From Frateuria hangzhouensis (GTDB taxonomy: Bacteria; Pseudomonadota; Gammaproteobacteria; Xanthomonadales; Rhodanobacteraceae), in NCBI RefSeq assembly GCF_026410505.1, contig NZ_JAPMIU010000017.1:1-64000 (forward strand): a stretch of 64,000 bases of DNA, in the 5' to 3' direction. The notes beneath the pieces were generated by a model. That model was not told the origin of the DNA, ran no database searches, and worked only from the letters and a program-made list of their open reading frames with translations. Shown piece by piece: positions 37,809-49,369 of the stretch; within the stretch, counting starts at the first letter, position 1, and each line of letters starts with the position of its first letter. Both the position numbers and the translations under genes were made by a program.

Positions 37809-37809
<1 letters not shown>
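36880..37809 (-). CDS. DUF58-domain protein of the MoxR/Bat operon
   Basis: 309 aa, no membrane segment. The family core is visible as [30 protein letters not shown], cited here as [18 protein letters not shown], and then a VWA-like fold with LLILLDTHASMRFG and VLLVSDGLSC. It starts at the ATG at 37809, which shares one base with the MoxR stop (TGATG). Its usual partner is the MoxR ATPase just upstream. The role in the cell is not established. A much longer in-frame extension upstream reads antisense to MoxR in an Arg/Gly-rich way and is not part of the gene. Confidence 0.88.
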
Positions 37810-38801
<992 letters not shown>

Positions 38802-38925
38802 CGGCGATCCACGGGAAGCAACGCGGCTTAAGACCGCGCCAACGGACGGAAGTTTACGGGCGTGCGCGCACGGGCCGCGTGTGCCGGACAGCACGTGCCA
38901 CCTGGCCGCCGCCGGAAGCGCGCAA

Positions 38926-38957
38926 ACGAAAAGGGCGGCCGAAGCCGCCCCTTTCGT
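38926..38957 (-). terminator. Rho-independent terminator after pilQ
   Basis: On the minus strand the stem GGGGCGGC, a TTCG loop and GCCGCCC lead into TTTTCGTTTG. One mismatch interrupts the flanking ACGAAA pairs. It lies about 20 bp past the pilQ stop. It also helps separate pilQ from the MoxR operon, which reads in the same direction. Confidence 0.75.
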
Positions 38958-38972
38958 GTTCCCTTGCGGATT

Positions 38973-41210
38973 TTACTGCAACGTGTCGCTCAGGATGCGC
39001 GGCGTCACGAAGATCAGCAGTTCGGCCTTGTTGTTGTTCTTGACCGTCTTGCGGAACAGCACGCCGAGGCCGGGAATGTCGCCCAGGCCAGGCACCTTGC
39101 TGATCGTGTTGGCCTTGGTGATCTCGTAGATGCCACCGAGCACCACGGTCTGCCCGTTGTCCACCAGCACCGAGGTATTGATCTCGCGGGTGTCGATCTG
39201 CGGCACCTGGCCGCTGCCGGGAGCGTCGATGAACTTGGCCAGCGCGTCCTTCTTGACGTTGATCTTCAGGTACACGCGGCTATCGGCCGTGATCGTCGGA
39301 GTGACACGCAGCTCCAGCACGGCGTCCTTGAACTGGACCGTGGCGGTGCCGCTGCCGGCCGAGCCCGTGGCGCTGTTCTGGTAGGTCACGTAGCCGATCT
39401 GCTGACCCTGGCGAATGACCGCTTCCTGCTGGTTGGCGGTGATGACGCGCGGGCTGGAGATCACCTCGCCACGGCCTTCGGTCTGCGCGGCCGACAGTTC
39501 CAGGTCGACCAGGTAGTTCGCGCCCAGGATGGCCAGGCCGAAGCCGCCCATCGGGTTGGCCGCCGGCAGGTTGACGTTGAAGCCGCCGGCACCGGTCTGG
39601 TAGGTGGTCACACCCGACGCATTGGGCGAACCGATGTTGTTGTTGCCGCGCTCGATGGCCAGGTCGGCCGCGCCGTTGGCGCCGCCCTGCGGTGCCGTGG
39701 TGATGACGTTGCCGCCGCTGGTGGTGTGCAGCGCCTGCACGCCCCACTTGACGCCCAGCTCGCGGGTGAAGTCGTCGGTGGCCACCACGATGCGCGACTC
39801 GATCAGCACCTGCTGCACCGGGCGGTCGAGCACGGCGATCAGCTCGCGCAGTTCACGGATCTTGTCGGGCGTCTCGTTGAGCAGCAGGGTATTGGTGCGC
39901 TCGTCGAAGGACACGCTGCCGCGCGGGGACAGGAAGCCGCGGCTGCCGCCACCGCCGCCACCGCCGCCGGCGCCGCTCTTGCTGCCGGTGGTCAGCAGCT
40001 TGGCGATGTCGGCCGCCTTGCCGTAGCTGATCGGCACGTAGTCGGTGACCAGCTCGGCGGTGTCCTCGGCCTTCAGGCGCGCCTGGGCCAGGTTCTGCTC
40101 GTAGTTGGCCAGTTCCTGCTGCGGGGCGATCCAGATGACGTTGCCGTCACTGCGCTTGTCCAAGCCCTTGGCGCGCAGGATCACGTCCAGCGCCTGGTCC
40201 CACGGCACGTTGACCAGCCGCAGGGTCACGCTGCCACCGACGCTGTCGGCGACGACGAGGTTCTTCTTGGACATTTCCGCGATGAACTGCAGCGAGGCGC
40301 GAACCGGGATGTCCTGGAAGTTGAAGGTGACGCGGGTGCCGCTGTAGACCGGCTCCTGGCCCTTGGCCAGCTTGCCGCCGGCCGCCGGCGCCTGCTTCTT
40401 GGGCGCCACCTCGACCACGTACTGGTCGGCGGTCTGGTAGGAAGACGTCTCGACGTTGCCCTTGAAGTCGATCTCCATGCGCGCGCCGCCGCCCATGCCG
40501 GCGCGGGTGTTGATCGACTGCACCGGCGTGGCGAAATCGAGCACGTCCAGGCGCTGGGCCTGGTCCGTGGGCAACTTCACGTGATTGAGCTGCACGATGA
40601 GCTTGTCGCCCTCGCGATGCATGTCGGCATCGGCGCCGGCGCCGCTGAAGCTGACCAGCACGCGGCCTTCGCCGTTGGGGCCGCGACGGAAGTCGATGCC
40701 CGACACGGTCGGGCCGTTCATCGCCGAGGGCAGCGCCTTGGTCGGGTCGATGGCCGAGGCGGTGGTGGTGGTCTGCGCATCGCTGCCGTTGTTGACGGTC
40801 AGCACCAGGTCGTTGCCGTCGACGCGCGTGCGGTAGGACGCATCGCGCATCAGTTCGACCACCACGCGGGTGCGGCCACCGGCGGACACCGCCGAGACGC
40901 CCGAGGTCGAGCCCTTGCCGATGTCGAGATGGCGGGGCGCCGCATTGGCGGTATCGGCGAAGTCGACCGCGATCCGCGGCGGGGTGCCGGTGGTGAAGAT
41001 GCGCGGCTGCGGCGGCGGACCGCCGGCGAAGTTCAGGTGCAGCTCGACACGCCCGCCCGGCAGCGTGTCGTAGCTGATCCCCTTGAGCGTGTTCGTGGCC
41101 GCCGCGGCATCGCCCGTCCATGCGGCGGCGACGATCAGCAGGCCCATCATCAGGCAGCGACGTGCATGGCGCATGGCTCGGCCCTGGACAGGTTGGATGT
41201 GGTTGCTCAT
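38973..41210 (-). CDS. pilQ: Type IV pilus secretin PilQ
   Basis: Outer-membrane channel of the type IV pilus, about 745 aa. A signal peptide (RRCLMMGLLIVAAAWTGDAA) is followed by two AMIN domains (about 50-260), then an STN/secretin N0 segment (FNFQDIPVRASLQFIAEMS) and a Secretin N1 domain with a run of eight glycines. The secretin barrel covers the last 250 residues, with VLIESRIVVATDDFTRELGV and PGLGDIPGLGVLFR. The start at 41210 has AGGGG eight bases ahead. An alternative ATG at 41231 overlaps the pilP stop by 4 bp and would add seven residues. Last gene of pilMNOPQ. Confidence 0.95.
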   Translation of the reverse strand: MSNHIQPVQGRAMRHARRCLMMGLLIVAAAWTGDAAAATNTLKGISYDTLPGGRVELHLNFAGGPPPQPRIFTTGTPPRIAVDFADTANAAPRHLDIGKGSTSGVSAVSAGGRTRVVVELMRDASYRTRVDGNDLVLTVNNGSDAQTTTTASAIDPTKALPSAMNGPTVSGIDFRRGPNGEGRVLVSFSGAGADADMHREGDKLIVQLNHVKLPTDQAQRLDVLDFATPVQSINTRAGMGGGARMEIDFKGNVETSSYQTADQYVVEVAPKKQAPAAGGKLAKGQEPVYSGTRVTFNFQDIPVRASLQFIAEMSKKNLVVADSVGGSVTLRLVNVPWDQALDVILRAKGLDKRSDGNVIWIAPQQELANYEQNLAQARLKAEDTAELVTDYVPISYGKAADIAKLLTTGSKSGAGGGGGGGGSRGFLSPRGSVSFDERTNTLLLNETPDKIRELRELIAVLDRPVQQVLIESRIVVATDDFTRELGVKWGVQALHTTSGGNVITTAPQGGANGAADLAIERGNNNIGSPNASGVTTYQTGAGGFNVNLPAANPMGGFGLAILGANYLVDLELSAAQTEGRGEVISSPRVITANQQEAVIRQGQQIGYVTYQNSATGSAGSGTATVQFKDAVLELRVTPTITADSRVYLKINVKKDALAKFIDAPGSGQVPQIDTREINTSVLVDNGQTVVLGGIYEITKANTISKVPGLGDIPGLGVLFRKTVKNNNKAELLIFVTPRILSDTLQ

Positions 41211-41227
41211 TGCGTCAGCCCCTGTAT

Positions 41228-41770
41228 TCATTTCTCGCCGAGCCCGATGCTGGCCGAACGTTCCATCCAGCCGCCATTGCCATTGGAAACCAGCTCGACC
41301 AGGTCGATGCGGTCTTCCGCGATGTCGGTGACCCGACCGTAGTTCTGACCCATGTATTCCTTGGGATGGACGCGGTGGATCACGCCGCCGGGGTCTTTGA
41401 CCAGCGCCTCCATCCCGGCACCGGTACCGACCGTGCCGACCATCTTCAGGCTGTCCAGCGCGAACATTTCCAGCGGCTGCTTGGCCCTGCCCTCGTCCGG
41501 GCGCGGGCCGCTGGCGGCGGCGCTGGGCTGCCGCTCGGCGGTGCTGGCGGCAAACGGGTCACGCTTGCCGTCGTCGGTGTACTGGAACGTCTCGAACGTC
41601 TTGATGACCGGCAGCGGCGGAATCGGCGCGCCCTTCTTGCTCTTTTCCTGCGCGACCCAGTCGCGCAGGTCTGACATGCCGCGGGTGCAGCCGGCCAGGA
41701 GCAGCACGGCGCCCAGCATCAACAGCAACCGCGCCAGCTGGCTGGGCCTGATGGCAATCAACCTGCTCAT
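41228..41770 (-). CDS. pilP: Type IV pilus inner-membrane lipoprotein PilP
   Basis: 180 aa lipoprotein that links the PilM/N/O complex to the PilQ secretin. The signal sequence ends in lipobox LLAGC (MLGAVLLLAGCTRG). The body has the PilP family segments ETFQYTDDGKRDPFA and the small C-terminal beta-domain AVHPKEYMGQNYGRVTDIAEDRIDL. It overlaps pilO by 4 bp and pilQ's alternative start by 4 bp, typical of a tightly coupled operon. Confidence 0.93.
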   Translation of the reverse strand: MSRLIAIRPSQLARLLLMLGAVLLLAGCTRGMSDLRDWVAQEKSKKGAPIPPLPVIKTFETFQYTDDGKRDPFAASTAERQPSAAASGPRPDEGRAKQPLEMFALDSLKMVGTVGTGAGMEALVKDPGGVIHRVHPKEYMGQNYGRVTDIAEDRIDLVELVSNGNGGWMERSASIGLGEK

Positions 41771-42444
41771 TTGCGCCCCCTTGCCTTGCCCTTGGCCTTG
41801 CCCTTGGTGGACTTGGCCTCGGCGCTCTCGTCGTCTTCCAGGTAGCGGTAGGTCTTGACCGTGCCCTGCAGCACCAGCTGGCCGTTGGCCGGCGGTTCGC
41901 CATTGGGACCGATCGGCACCTGCGTCGACAGCGAGACGTCATGCATGGTGAGAATCACCACCCGCGGCAGCGATGCCACGCCGCTGATGAAATTGCCGAA
42001 CTGGTGGTAGGTGCCGACCATCTTCAGGTCGATCGGCTCCTCGGCGTAGAAGTCCTTGGGATGCTCGGTGCCGGGGTCGAAGGTCTGGATCTGCAGGCCG
42101 GCCGACAGTGCCGTCTGCGAGATGTCCACCAGCAGCGCCGGCATCTCGGTTTTGCCCGGCAGCTGGCGCAGCAACTGGCGCAGCATGTCCTGCATCTCGT
42201 CGAGCTGCTGCTGCAGGGCTTCCAGGTTGACCGATTTGGCCTGCTTGTCCTGGAATTCCTTCTTCAGCGTCCCTTCCTTCGAGGCCAGGGTTTCGAGCGA
42301 ATCCTGCTGGTCGCTGACGTGCAGGTACCAGCCCAGGAACATCACCACCAGGAACACCAGCACGGTGAAGAAGATCTTTACCGACTTCGACCAGCCGCCG
42401 ATGTTGTTGCGGTCGAGACTGCGCAGTTCGTCGAAGAACTTCAT
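41767..42444 (-). CDS. pilO: Type IV pilus assembly protein PilO
   Basis: Bitopic inner-membrane protein of 225 aa. A short cytoplasmic tail, one membrane helix (IFFTVLVFLVVMFLGWYL), a coiled-coil (about 50-105, with LEALQQQLDEMQDMLRQLLRQ in part), and a periplasmic ferredoxin-like domain are seen. It forms a heterodimer with PilN. The C-terminus is extended by a Lys/Arg/Gly-rich tail (STKGKAKGKARGRK) not usual in PilO of other groups. It overlaps pilN by 4 bp. Confidence 0.93.
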   Translation of the reverse strand: MKFFDELRSLDRNNIGGWSKSVKIFFTVLVFLVVMFLGWYLHVSDQQDSLETLASKEGTLKKEFQDKQAKSVNLEALQQQLDEMQDMLRQLLRQLPGKTEMPALLVDISQTALSAGLQIQTFDPGTEHPKDFYAEEPIDLKMVGTYHQFGNFISGVASLPRVVILTMHDVSLSTQVPIGPNGEPPANGQLVLQGTVKTYRYLEDDESAEAKSTKGKAKGKARGRK

Positions 42445-43084
42445 TTGGCAGCCCCTCCCTTGCCGGCCGCAGCCGGGGACGACGGTGCCGTGGTCGTACC
42501 GCTCCCCTGCAGCAGCACGGAGGACGTGTCCGCCTGCTCCTCGCTGGGCTGGCTGAGCTTCACGCTCAGGCCGAACTGGTAGGGCATGCGCGCGCCGGGA
42601 TACTTGTTCTCGGTCTTGTCCAGATCGGCATTGCCCATCCAGGGCGAGGTATCGAGGTTACGCATGTACTCGGCCACGCTGGCGTTGGACTGCGCCACGC
42701 CATAGAGCGTCATGGATTCGCCCTTCTGCTTCATGTTGGTCAGGCGCACGCTGGGCGGGATCGTCTTCACCAGCTCGTCGAACAGGTGGACCATCTGCGA
42801 ACGGTTGGCCTGCAACTGCTCGATGATCTCCTTGCGCGCGAGCAGGCGCTGGCGGACTTTTTCCAGGTCCTTGATCTTGGCAATGCGTTCGTCGAGCTGC
42901 TTGATCTCTTCCTTGAGGTAGGCGTTGCGCTCGTTCTGGTTGTCGATGCGCATGCCCATCCAGAACGACCACAGCATCACCACCAGCAGCGCCGCCACGA
43001 AGGCCGCGCCCAGCTGCATGAAGAATTCCCGCTCGCGCTGCTTGCGCCGTTCGGCGCGCCAGGGAAGTAGGTTGATGTGAGCCA

Positions 43085-43085
<1 letters not shown>
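42441..43085 (-). CDS. pilN: Type IV pilus assembly protein PilN
   Basis: 214 aa. It begins MAHINLLPWRAERRK, the conserved cytoplasmic peptide that docks into PilM. One membrane helix (LGAAFVAALLVVMLWSFWMG), a coiled coil (about 48-90) and a periplasmic domain with SVRLTNMKQKGESMTLYGVA follow. The tail has extra Ser/Thr/Ala. The start shares one base with the pilM stop (TGATG). An in-frame extension upstream lies in pilM and is rejected. Confidence 0.95.
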
Positions 43086-44227
<1,142 letters not shown>

Positions 44228-44350
44228 CGGCCTACGCGAACTTTCTCGACAAAATGGCGTGATGGCCTGCACATTTGCTTCACACCGTCCCCGGCGGTCG
44301 GTTTTCGCGACCCAGCCGCGGTTCGGGCAGGCGGTCGATACTGCAACATC

Positions 44351-44356
44351 TATACT
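44351..44356 (+). promoter_or_regulatory. Possible -10 box for ponA
   Basis: TATACT lies 38 bp before the ponA ATG. No good -35 hexamer is seen at 16-18 bp, so the assignment is weak. It is divergent from the pilM promoter. Confidence 0.3.
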
Positions 44357-44393
44357 CGACCGTGTTTTGACTTGAGTCTCGCTCTTCCAAACC

Positions 44394-46928
44394 ATGCAAA
44401 TTTTTAAGCGTCTGCTGCGCTGGGGCTTGATCCTGGCCTTCACCGGTCTGTTACTGACCATCGCCGCCCTCGGAGTCGCCTACTGGCTGATCTCCCCTCG
44501 CCTGCCCTCCGTGGCGGTGCTGAAGGACTACCACATGCAGGTGCCGCTGCGCGTGCTGAGCGCGGACGGCAAATTGATTGCCACCTTCGGCGAAACCCGC
44601 CGCATCCCGGTGGACATCGCCAAGGTGCCGGACAAGCTCAAGCACGCCGTGCTCGCGGCCGAGGACGCCGACTTCTATACCCACCCCGGCGTGGACTGGC
44701 ACGGCATCGCCCGCGCCGGCTGGCACGTGATCATCTCCGGCGGCGACAAGGGCTCGGGCGGCTCGACCATCACCCAGCAGGTCGCGCGCAACTTCTTCCT
44801 GAGCCCGGAAAAGCTCTACACGCGCAAGCTGATCGAGATCTTCATCGCGCTGCGGATGGAGAACGAGCTGAGCAAGGACCAGATCCTGGAGCTCTACCTC
44901 AACAAGATGTTCCTCGGCCACCGCTCCTATGGCGTCGGCGCCGCCGCCGAGTACTACTACGGCAAGACGCTGGACCAGCTGAGCATTGCCGAGTGCGCCA
45001 CGCTCGCCTCGACCTTCCAGTTGCCCTCGCTGGTGAACCCGATCAACAGCCCCGGGCGCATGCTCAAGCGCCGCAACTGGGTGCTGGGACAGATGCTGGA
45101 GCACCGCTACATCAGCAAGGCCGAGTACGAGCAGGCGGTCAACGAGCCGAACAACGCCTTCCCGCACGAGCAGCCGATCGAGGTCGATGCGCCCTACCTG
45201 GCCGAAATGGTGCGCCTGCAGGCGCTCGACCGGCTGGGCAATGACGCGCTGACCGAGGGCTACGTGGTGCGCACCACCGTGACCAGCACCCGGCAGCAGG
45301 CCGCTGTGAAAGCCATGCTCGACGGCCTGGTCGCCTACGACCGCCGGCATGGCTGGCGCGGCCCCGAAGCGCACCAGGCGCTGCCGCCCGGCGCCGGCGA
45401 CGACGACCTCGACCGTCTGCTGTCGGGCTATACCGACATCTCCGGCATGCAGCCGGCGATCGTCACCGCCGCCAGCGCGACCGAAGCGACGCTGTACTTG
45501 TCCAGCCGGCAGACGGTGAAACTGGGGTTGGATGCGGTCGCCTGGGCACGTCCCTACCGCAACGAGAACCACACCGGCCCGGCGCCCAAGAATGTCGATG
45601 CGGTGCTCAAGCGCGGTGACGTCGTGCGCGTGGCGCGCAACGACAAGGGCGACTGGGAACTGGCGCAACTGCCCAAGGTGCAGGGCGCGCTGGTGTCGGT
45701 GAACCCGGAGGATGGCTCGATCCAGGCGCTGGTCGGCGGTTTCAGCTTCCTGCGCAGCAAGTTCAACCGCGCGGTGATGGCGGCGCGTCAGCCCGGTTCC
45801 AGCTTCAAGCCGTACCTGTATTCGGCGGCCTTCGAGCGCGGCTACACACCGGCTTCGATCGTCAACGACGCCCCGCTGGCCCTGCCCGACCCCTCGCGAC
45901 CGAATGGCCTGTGGACGCCGGAGAACGACGACGGCAAGTTCGACGGTCCGATGCGCCTGCGCGAAGCGCTGGTGCAATCGAAGAACCTGGTCTCGGTACG
46001 CCTGCTCGACGCGATCGGCGTGCGCTTCGCACGCGACTACATCAGCCGCTTCGGCTTCTCGATGGACGCACTGCCGAAGAACCTCTCGCTGGCGCTGGGC
46101 ACCGCCTCGGTCTCGCCGATGGGCATGGCACGCGGCTACGCGGTGTTCGCCAACGGCGGCTACCTGGTCTCGCCATATTTCATCAAGGAGATCGACGACC
46201 GCGACGGCAAGCCGGTCTATGTGGCCGACCCCACCCGCGCCTGCCGCACCTGCCAGGAACGCCTGCTCGACACCCGCCCGCCCGGCCCGCCACCGGCGGA
46301 CATGGGCAGTGGGCACCCCGCCAATGCGCTGGCCGAGCTGCCGGCCGGCGCCAGCACCGTCGCCGGCGTGGGCGAGGCCGTGCTGCCCGCCGACGCCCAT
46401 GGCGAAGGTGCGCACCCGCCGCTGCTCGCCCCGCAGGTGATCGACGGACGCAACGACTACCTGACCACTTCGCTGATGATGGACGTGATCCGCCGCGGCA
46501 CCGGCTACAAGGCGATGGCGCTTGGCCGCGACGACCTGGCCGGCAAGACCGGCTCGACCAACGACCACCGCGATGCCTGGTTCGTCGGTTTCAACGGCGA
46601 CGTGTCGACGTCGGTGTGGGTCGGTTTCGACGACTTCAGCTCGCTGGGCCGGGCCAATGGCGTGGGCGAATTCGGCGCGCAGGCGGCACTGCCGATCTGG
46701 ATGCAATACATGGGTGCGGTGCTCGAGGGCAAGCCGTCCCATACCCTGCCGATGCCGCCGGGCATTGCCACGATCCAGATCAACCGCCAGAGCGGGCTGC
46801 CCACCACGCCGGACGATCCCAGCGCGATGAACGAGATCCTCAAGGTGGAAGACGTCGACCGCCTGCGCGCCCAGGCCGCGCAGCAGCAACAGAACCAGAA
46901 CGACCAGCATCCCTACGATATCTTCTGA
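44394..46928 (+). CDS. mrcA: Penicillin-binding protein 1A (bifunctional)
   Basis: Class A PBP of 844 aa that polymerises and cross-links peptidoglycan. Membrane anchor at about 9-33. The glycosyltransferase 51 domain has AAEDADFYTHPGVD (Glu90) and GGSTITQQVARNFFL. An OB-like domain (about 310-430) follows, as in PBP1A. The transpeptidase motifs are SSFK (Ser469), SKN (529-531) and KTG (718-720). Between the last two lies a Pro/Gly/Ala-rich insert with a CRTC pair (about 607-690). The gene is divergent from pilMNOPQ, an order conserved in many gammaproteobacteria. The name ponA is also used. Confidence 0.95.
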   Translation: MQIFKRLLRWGLILAFTGLLLTIAALGVAYWLISPRLPSVAVLKDYHMQVPLRVLSADGKLIATFGETRRIPVDIAKVPDKLKHAVLAAEDADFYTHPGVDWHGIARAGWHVIISGGDKGSGGSTITQQVARNFFLSPEKLYTRKLIEIFIALRMENELSKDQILELYLNKMFLGHRSYGVGAAAEYYYGKTLDQLSIAECATLASTFQLPSLVNPINSPGRMLKRRNWVLGQMLEHRYISKAEYEQAVNEPNNAFPHEQPIEVDAPYLAEMVRLQALDRLGNDALTEGYVVRTTVTSTRQQAAVKAMLDGLVAYDRRHGWRGPEAHQALPPGAGDDDLDRLLSGYTDISGMQPAIVTAASATEATLYLSSRQTVKLGLDAVAWARPYRNENHTGPAPKNVDAVLKRGDVVRVARNDKGDWELAQLPKVQGALVSVNPEDGSIQALVGGFSFLRSKFNRAVMAARQPGSSFKPYLYSAAFERGYTPASIVNDAPLALPDPSRPNGLWTPENDDGKFDGPMRLREALVQSKNLVSVRLLDAIGVRFARDYISRFGFSMDALPKNLSLALGTASVSPMGMARGYAVFANGGYLVSPYFIKEIDDRDGKPVYVADPTRACRTCQERLLDTRPPGPPPADMGSGHPANALAELPAGASTVAGVGEAVLPADAHGEGAHPPLLAPQVIDGRNDYLTTSLMMDVIRRGTGYKAMALGRDDLAGKTGSTNDHRDAWFVGFNGDVSTSVWVGFDDFSSLGRANGVGEFGAQAALPIWMQYMGAVLEGKPSHTLPMPPGIATIQINRQSGLPTTPDDPSAMNEILKVEDVDRLRAQAAQQQQNQNDQHPYDIF

Positions 46929-47000
46929 CGGCGACCTTCAGACGCACCACTCACGCCGGATCGGCTTTGCTGCCGATGCGGCTTTTCCGGAGGAGTGATC

Positions 47001-47675
47001 ATGGCCCGCGGCGAACACCATCGCATCCATGCGCACGATCGCCAGCAGCGCAACCGCCTGCGGGTGGCCCAGGAGGCCGCCCGCCTGATGAGCGAACACG
47101 GCATCCGCGACTTCCACCACGCCAAGCTGAAGGCTGCCGAGCGGCTGGGCATCCACGATGCGCAGGCGCTGCCGCGCAACCAGGAGATCGAGCAGGCGCT
47201 ACGCGAGCACCAGCGCCTGTTCGACGCCGACAGCCAGCCACGGCAGCTCAAAGCCCGTCGCGAGGCGGCGCTGGAGGCGATGCGTTTCCTCGGCCGGTTC
47301 GATCCGCGACTGGTCGGTCCGGTACTCGAGGGCACCGCGGACGAGCATTCGGCCGTCTGCCTGCACCTGTTCAGTGACGATCCCGACGCGGTCATGCTGT
47401 TCCTGACCGAGCACGGCGTGCCGGCCGAGGTGCAGACCCGCCGCCTGCGCGTCAGCCGCGAGGAACAGGCCGACTATCCGGTGCTGCTGTTTGCCGCCGA
47501 CGGCCTGCCGTTCGATCTCACGGTGATGCCTCGCGACGCATTGCGGCAGGCGCCGCTGGACCGCATCGACGAAAAGCCGATGCGGCGTGCCTCGCTGGGT
47601 ATGGTGGAGGAGCTGCTGGCCGAACCGGAGCCCGGCGATGAGTTCGAGCGGATGCTGGCTGCCGTCCGCCGCTGA
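47001..47675 (+). CDS. Conserved hypothetical protein, Xanthomonadales type
   Basis: 224 aa, no signal or membrane segment. GGAGGAGTGATC gives a strong ribosome site. It opens with a basic helical part (HRIHAHDRQQRNRLRVAQEA), then ARLMSEHGIRDFHHAKLKAA and RLGIHDAQALPRN. The middle has RFDPRLVGPVLEGTADEHSA, which resembles the core of minimal nucleotidyltransferases. The C-terminus has LPFDLTVMPRDALRQAPLDR. I recall similar proteins in Xanthomonas annotated as hypothetical or nucleotidyltransferase-like. No function is assigned. It stands 72 bp after ponA and may be read with it. Confidence 0.75.
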   Translation: MARGEHHRIHAHDRQQRNRLRVAQEAARLMSEHGIRDFHHAKLKAAERLGIHDAQALPRNQEIEQALREHQRLFDADSQPRQLKARREAALEAMRFLGRFDPRLVGPVLEGTADEHSAVCLHLFSDDPDAVMLFLTEHGVPAEVQTRRLRVSREEQADYPVLLFAADGLPFDLTVMPRDALRQAPLDRIDEKPMRRASLGMVEELLAEPEPGDEFERMLAAVRR

Positions 47676-47684
47676 GCGTCACCC

Positions 47685-47705
47685 AACCGACGTCGGCTCC
47701 TACAG
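47685..47705. repeat. REP-like element, copy 2 (family C)
   Basis: Minus strand: TGTAGGAGCCGACGTCGGT, a GTAGGAGC tail with the palindrome CCGACGTCGG. It lies just after the conserved hypothetical gene. Confidence 0.55.
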
Positions 47706-47763
47706 GCTAAAGCAGTATCACTGCCTCGCAGCATCGGCTGCGTGCGCACCGGCGGAACATCCG

Positions 47764-47796
47764 CAAACGAAAACGCCCCGGCGTGGCCGGGGCGTT
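47764..47796 (-). terminator. Rho-independent terminator after gltA
   Basis: On the minus strand AACGCCCCGGC pairs with GCCGGGGCGTT across a 3-base loop and runs into TTTCGTTTG. It lies 24 bp after the gltA stop. Confidence 0.88.
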
Positions 47797-47819
47797 CGGT
47801 ATCACCAGGACCGCTGCGC

Positions 47820-49115
47820 TCAGCGCTTGTCGAGCGCCGTGTAATCGCGCACGTCGGCGCCGGTGTAGATCTGGCGCGGACGGCCGATGCGCGAGCCGGG
47901 GGTTTCGTGCTGTTCGATCCAGTGCGAGATCCAGCCGGCGGTACGCGCGATGGCGAACATCACGGTGAACATCTCGGTGGGGATGCCCAGCGCCTTGTAG
48001 ATGATGCCCGAGTAGAAATCCACGTTCGGGTACAGCTTGCGCTCGACGAAGTACTCGTCCTTCAGCGCCGCCTCTTCAAGCTTCATCGCCACGTCCAGCA
48101 GCGGGTCGTTGACGCCCAGCTCGGCCAGCACCTTGTGGCACATCTCGCGGATGATCTTGGCGCGCGGGTCGAAGTTCTTGTAGACGCGGTGGCCGAAGCC
48201 CATCAGGCGGAAGTTGTCGTTCTTGTCCTTGGCACGCTTGATCGCGGTATCGACACGGTCGGGCGTGCCGATTTCCTGCAGCATCGCCAGCACCGCCTCG
48301 TTGGCGCCGCCGTGCGCGGGACCCCACAGCGCCGTGATGCCGGCGGCGATCGACGCGTACGGATTGGCGCCGGTGGAACCGACCAGGCGCACGGTGGAGG
48401 TGGACGCGTTCTGCTCATGGTCGGCGTGCAGGATGAACAGCAGGTCCAGCGCCTTGGCCGCCACCGGGTTGATCGCCAGCGGCTCGCTGGGCACCTCGAA
48501 CATCATGTGCAGGAAACGCTCGACGTACTCGAGGTTGTTGCGCGGATAGCGGAACGGCCAGCCGATCGAATAGCGGTAGCAGGCCGCGGCGATGGTAGGC
48601 ATCTTGGCAATCAGCCGGATCGCGGCCAGCTTGCGGTCGCCCGCGTCGTCCACGTTGAGATCGTCGTGATAGAACGCCGACAGCGAAGCGACCGAGGCGG
48701 CCAGCATGGCCATCGGATGCGCGTCGTGGTGGAAGCCCTGGAAGAAGTTCTTCAGCGATTCGTGCATCATCGTGTGATGCGTGATCTGGTGTTCGAAGCC
48801 GGCGAATTCCTGCTTGTTCGGCAGTTCGCCATTGAGCAGCAGGTAGGACACTTCCAGGAAGGTGGACTTCTCGGCCAGTTGTTCGATCGGGTAGCCGCGG
48901 TAGAGCAGTACACCCTTGTCGCCGTCGATGTAGGTGATCGCGCTCTTGGTGCTGGCGGTCGAACCGAAGCCCGGGTCGTAGGTGAAGTGGCCGGTGTCCT
49001 TGTACAGCGTGCCCAGGTCGATGCACGAGGGCCCCAGCGTGCCGCTCAGCAGGGGCAGCGTGCTGCTGCGGTTGCTCGATTCATCGACGAGCTTGACGAC
49101 CTTGGAATCGGACAC
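47820..49115 (-). CDS. gltA: Citrate synthase (type II, NADH-sensitive family)
   Basis: Condenses acetyl-CoA and oxaloacetate to citrate at the entry of the TCA cycle. 431 aa, the length of the hexameric gram-negative type. Catalytic residues are His268 (WGPAHGGAN), His309 (GFGHRVYK) and Asp366 (PNVDFYSG); His233 lies in LHADHEQN. It starts [14 protein letters not shown], with GGAGGTTCCCG upstream. It is a single gene with its own extended -10 promoter and terminator. Confidence 0.97.
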   Translation of the reverse strand: MSDSKVVKLVDESSNRSSTLPLLSGTLGPSCIDLGTLYKDTGHFTYDPGFGSTASTKSAITYIDGDKGVLLYRGYPIEQLAEKSTFLEVSYLLLNGELPNKQEFAGFEHQITHHTMMHESLKNFFQGFHHDAHPMAMLAASVASLSAFYHDDLNVDDAGDRKLAAIRLIAKMPTIAAACYRYSIGWPFRYPRNNLEYVERFLHMMFEVPSEPLAINPVAAKALDLLFILHADHEQNASTSTVRLVGSTGANPYASIAAGITALWGPAHGGANEAVLAMLQEIGTPDRVDTAIKRAKDKNDNFRLMGFGHRVYKNFDPRAKIIREMCHKVLAELGVNDPLLDVAMKLEEAALKDEYFVERKLYPNVDFYSGIIYKALGIPTEMFTVMFAIARTAGWISHWIEQHETPGSRIGRPRQIYTGADVRDYTALDKR

Positions 49116-49219
49116 GGGAACCTCCTTCGCAAAAGACGTACCGGAGGCATCCGAGATGGGGCGCCGCCCGGCAAGGGAATGGCATCGCGCTTGGGGAAAG
49201 CGGTCGATGCAACCGACGT

Positions 49220-49228
49220 ATTATCGCA
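49220..49228 (-). promoter_or_regulatory. Candidate extended -10 promoter of gltA
   Basis: On the minus strand TGCGATAAT occurs about 100 bp before the gltA ATG: an extended -10 (TG then N then GATAAT). No close -35 match is present, which is usual for this class. Confidence 0.4.
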
Positions 49229-49274
49229 CATCGGCCGGGCAACATCCGCCCGCGGATGGGCCACGGACAGGCAC

Positions 49275-49313
49275 GCAAAAGACACGGGGCGAGCTGCCTG
49301 CCCGCCCCGTGTC
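49275..49313 (-). terminator. Rho-independent terminator after rpmE2
   Basis: On the minus strand GACACGGGGCG pairs with CGCCCCGTGTC across an 11-base loop, followed by TTTT. It lies about 60 bp past the L31 stop codon. Confidence 0.8.
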
Positions 49314-49369
49314 CTCGTCGGTTCATCGGGCCCGCCACTGCCGCGGCGGCGGGCCGGGTACGACGTTGC

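Noticed and set aside
39940..39975. Run of CCG/CCA repeats in pilQ as a possible tandem repeat or CRISPR-like feature.
   Set aside because: It encodes a glycine linker within PilQ. There are no spacers or longer units.
38862..41342. An 826-codon plus-strand frame opposite pilQ.
   Set aside because: It is a codon-phase shadow of the secretin gene, with no known motif.
44451..46910. An 819-codon minus-strand frame opposite ponA.
   Set aside because: It mirrors PBP1A. The translation has no domain and no ribosome site.
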